The position numbers and the translations under genes are program-made. This document shows, one piece after another, positions 60,989 to 64,000 of a stretch of DNA of 64,000 bases. The stretch is taken from the NCBI GenBank assembly GCA_016758965.1, contig JAEPRB010000007.1, forward strand, positions 367,670-431,669, given 5' to 3'. The notes under the pieces were generated by a model, which worked only from the letters and a program-made list of their open reading frames with translations, was not told the origin of the DNA and made no database searches. This DNA is from Circinella minor. Taxonomy: Eukaryota; Mucoromycota; Mucoromycetes; Mucorales; Lichtheimiaceae. How positions within the stretch are numbered: position 1 is the stretch's first letter; every line of letters starts with the position of its first letter.

Positions 60989-62270
60989 TTATTGAGACTT
61001 TGGCTTTTCACGAATATCATTTTGATAATCGGTTAAACGAAGTAAATTACGTTCGAGCATAGCAACTGTAACTTTACCAACTGAAGGGACGAAAATGGAA
61101 GCTTTGGACTTTACATCATCTTCAAAGTTTTTAGAAGAAGAAAAGTTGATGGCAACAACACCATCTCTAAGGTACTTGGTAGGTAATTTGTAGTTGGATG
61201 TTGGAACACCGGTAATGACAACATCTGATAGTCCAACCACTTCTTCCACTGTTGCGTCAATATCCTCAACCTTGTGCGCCTTGAGCTTAATACCGGAACC
61301 ACGTGTAAATACTTGAATACCATTCACGTCAACAGAATATACCTTTGCACCATCGTTAGCTAACATGGCAGCTAAAGGACGACCGACAATCTCACTACGG
61401 TTAACAACAGTAATAGTACGACCATAAAGACGATTACCGTAGTTAATTACTGTGTTGTAAACACCAATGTATTCGAGAATCTAATTTTATTTTAACAAAC
61501 CAAAATCAGCATTTTCACTTTTAGAAAAAAAAACATTTTGACACTTTGACTTTTTTTTTTAAATAAGAATTACCTTAACAATAGCTAGTGGTGTACATGG
61601 AATAATACATTTCATAGTTTCTTCTTCATCCATATAACGCACATTGTGATATACATTGTGAACAAACTTATGGCAAAGTCCCTCAACATCCTTGAGTTCA
61701 CTGACACAGTTTTGCAAATAAGCATCCTATATATATATATATATATATACAACCACATCAATAAATATCATGTTTCAGCTTCTTTCTCTCGCCTATTCAC
61801 TGATGCTCTCCTTCTCTCAGACGATATTTACCTGTTTACCACCAAAGACGGGGTAGTAGACCATGATACCATTCACTTCCTTTTCTTCATTTGCCTCGGT
61901 AATCTTTTGTTCAAGGTCTTGCTTATCAACTTTACGTAATTCAAATCCACAACCAGTTTCAGCGCAAGTCTTTGCGGTCCATTCAGCATATTTTTTAGCA
62001 GCAGGATCATCATTAGCTAAGAAGCCAACAAGCTTTGGCTGAACTTTACGTTCTTGGATTTCCTTATGAATTTGATCCCTGTATATATGATATGGGGTGT
62101 TGGGAGAGGAAGATAACCATATTTACATATACAACTTTAATATAGTCGTGCTTTTTCTTCTTTTTTCTCAATAATAAAAAGACTGAGTCTTTTTTTTTTC
62201 TCTTTTTTTACCTGAACGAGGCAGAGACTTTGGATGCTAAAATAGTTTTACACGGAGTAGTAGAAGCCAT
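60989..62270 (-). CDS. MTD1: NAD+-dependent 5,10-methylenetetrahydrofolate dehydrogenase (cytosolic)
   Basis: One-carbon enzyme oxidising methylene-THF to methenyl-THF with NAD+. Exons on minus: 62270-62212, 62078-61832, 61726-61574 and 61480-60989; 316 residues, closed phases, close to the size of yeast Mtd1. Features: QPKLVGFLANDDPAAKKYAE with the catalytic-lysine region, GIMVYYPVFGGKQDAYLQN, CIIPCTPLAIVK, the Rossmann segment ITVVNRSEIVGRPLAAMLAN, DVVITGVPTSNYKLP and VPSVGKVTVAMLERNLLRL. The specific YYPVFGG wording and the monofunctional length separate it from bifunctional FolD and trifunctional Ade3. The second intron carries a (TA)10 run. A CT-rich/TATA-poor leader precedes the start. 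Gene assignment is confident. Confidence 0.93.
61729..61749. repeat. (TA)n run inside an MTD1 intron
   Basis: About ten TA units immediately next to the splice acceptor of exon three on the minus strand, replacing the usual pyrimidine tract. Confidence 0.85.
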
Positions 62271-64000
62271 TGTAATATTTTGACGTGAGAAGAAAAAAGT
62301 GAGTGACCCTCGTAAAAACAAATTAAAACAAGAAAAAAAAAGAGGGAAGATGTGCTATATATATATATATATGGCTGTTGTTGGTGGGGGTGGCTTTTTG
62401 CGTTTACTCATTTTTTAGCATAAATGTAATCGGAGTCTATCTTAACGGATTGTTATTTGTGGTTTGTGGTAGATCATCTCTCTCTTGATCGGAATTGAAC
62501 ACTACATCTTTGTTTATTATTTTGTACGTAAACAAAACAACTTTTATAGCTTTGCTTTTGATTATTAAAGCTGATTTAAAAACACAATGATGTAAGCAAT
62601 ATATAATACCCTTTTGTTGTTAATTTTTTTTAAATAAAATAATCAATTATTGAAGGGTAGATTGAAGAATTATTTCGGGACGGACCCTTAATAGGTGACG
62701 AAAAAAAAAACCGGGGATCGGAGACATCGGATCAATCCTTCAGGTTCCCCACTATGACAGTATAAACTTGGTTACAAGTGGGTGAAGCAATGGATTACTG
62801 GATACAATAAACCATAGTCATTATATCCATATTACTATATAAACGACCATTAACTAAGCGATTGGTCGTATAGAAGTCATCTCTTATTAGACCGCAGATG
62901 AATAAAGGAGTGAATGTTATTATACCATAGAGTTACTGCTGCTACGCTACATTTTGCTCGAGCCTAAAATTGATTCAAAAGTGTTTGCACCATTTTTATA
63001 AAGATATATTCTCGTTTTTTTTTTTTCAAAATACTCTTATATTTTATATTGATATATAAAAGCAAAAAAAGCAATATACTTTACAATCATGTTTATTAAG
63101 TTACTCATCATCAACGTGCGTCAGAAAAAAAAGAGAAATAATGTTACTGTTGACGACAATTAAAGTGAATAGAAAGAAAGTTCAAATACGCATGCCCAGC
63201 AAGTAAAACACAGCAAGAAGCTGCATTAATGAAAAATATGAAATTCAAGACATAGTAGTTGACATTACAGTCTCTAGAATAATATGCGGAAAGGTAAACT
63301 AAATACTCGACGTTTAAAAAAACGTTTATCAAAACCGAGACGTATTATTAGTCTGATACGTAATATATAATTAACAACATGAGTAGAAACAAGAAAGTTA
63401 AATGCAAGATTGGACATTTCATATGTTTGAATTTACTGGGAACAATTTCATATATTCATCCGAATATACATTTGTATCAGACTTGAAAAAAAGAACAAAA
63501 TAATATGTCTATATTAAAATAGTTATATGTGTTGTTGTACCCATTAATGGAGTGAATCGAAATAATGTAAACCATCGTAAAAATTTTGAGAGTATATATA
63601 ATATATTATCAAAAAAATAAACTACTCAAGGTTTTGATAAACTAATGTTCAGAAGCACTTTCTTGCAGACTATTGACAACTGGTTTAAAAGATTTCGGAA
63701 AACAATTTCAGTGGATAACTTACATGTTTATCTGCATAATTCCAATAAATGAATAATAAAAAGGAAAATATATATATATAAGAACACAATAGTGAATGTG
63801 TAATGTTCTTGAAAGAAATATATTCTTTTCTATGTAATTGCATATATTCCTGTATTTTATTTATTGAACATACACACCCCCCAGCCGTTTCCCAAAAAAC
63901 GCGGGCACGTGATCTAACAAAACGGAAATATATTTTTTCCAATTTAAGCACCGACACAAGAATCGACATCAGGTCTATTTGGATTAACCATACCTAAACA
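62271..64000. other. Right-hand intergenic region
   Basis: 1.7 kb to the window edge with no supported gene. A (TA)n stretch lies at about 62356-62372 upstream of MTD1. A GC-richer block (62675-62755) contains ccggggatcggagacatcgg with a short internal repeat of atcgga; its nature is unclear. A CACGTG site is present near 63906. Confidence 0.45.

Noticed and set aside
62675..62755. GC-richer block considered as 5S rRNA or tRNA
   Set aside because: No internal control region, T-loop or pairing arms match either RNA class.
1..64000. Bacterial-type systems (CRISPR, toxin-antitoxin, phage defence)
   Set aside because: The window is intron-rich eukaryotic DNA; no repeat-spacer array, operon or matching proteins are visible.

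Overview
The window reads as nuclear DNA of an early-diverging filamentous fungus, most likely a Mucoromycota (Mucorales-type) species. This is inferred from AT-rich spacers, dense short GT-AG introns, CT-rich leaders, a chitin synthase regulator of the Skt5/Chs4 type, a fungal WASP, a fungal P450 and HMG-CoA reductase. I saw no bacterial-style operon, no complete tRNA or rRNA, no CRISPR array and no intact transposase. Exon coordinates were worked out by hand from splice motifs, reading phase and family motifs. For most genes all phases close to a multiple of three, which is good support.

Layout. 1-4936: 3' part of a PAS-domain protein kinase, then a head-to-head pair (histidine phosphatase on minus, TMEM97/EXPERA-like membrane protein on plus). 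4937-13578: an 8.6 kb AT-rich desert whose only convincing gene encodes a small secreted histidine-repeat protein with regularly placed dibasic sites. 13579-21685: a quinone-oxidoreductase-like MDR enzyme, a 13-exon LMBR1-domain membrane protein, and a convergent Yap1/Pap1-like redox bZIP factor. 21686-33427: a second desert with one small S/T/P-rich protein behind a heat-shock-like palindrome, two kinds of diverged repeats and an orphan exon-like segment. 33428-46305: a compact block with phospholipase D (15 exons), a NIPA-type Mg2+ transporter, a cytochrome P450, the Pol I/III subunit AC19 (RPAC2) and a concentrative nucleoside transporter. 46306-51221: a third desert. 51222-62270: WASP, Skt5-like Sel1-repeat protein, HMG-CoA reductase and cytosolic NAD+-dependent methylene-THF dehydrogenase. 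62271-64000: no gene seen.

Functional themes. Membrane lipid and sterol biology recurs: HMG-CoA reductase, P450, TMEM97-like protein, phospholipase D. Polarised hyphal growth appears in the divergent WASP/Skt5 pair. Nutrient and redox sensing are represented by the PAS kinase and the Yap1-like factor. Housekeeping functions include RPAC2, MTD1 and the nucleoside and Mg2+ transporters. Neighbouring genes are not obviously one pathway; the layout is that of an ordinary eukaryotic chromosome arm.

The best candidates for something undescribed are the secreted His-repeat precursor (8332-8697), an inverted-repeat pair that may be a non-autonomous transposon (about 10480-11225), the dispersed repeat pair at 15401 and 28137, the degenerate ATGAATCTG repeat field (about 29640-30300), three stop-free introns whose length is a multiple of three, and several micro-exons.
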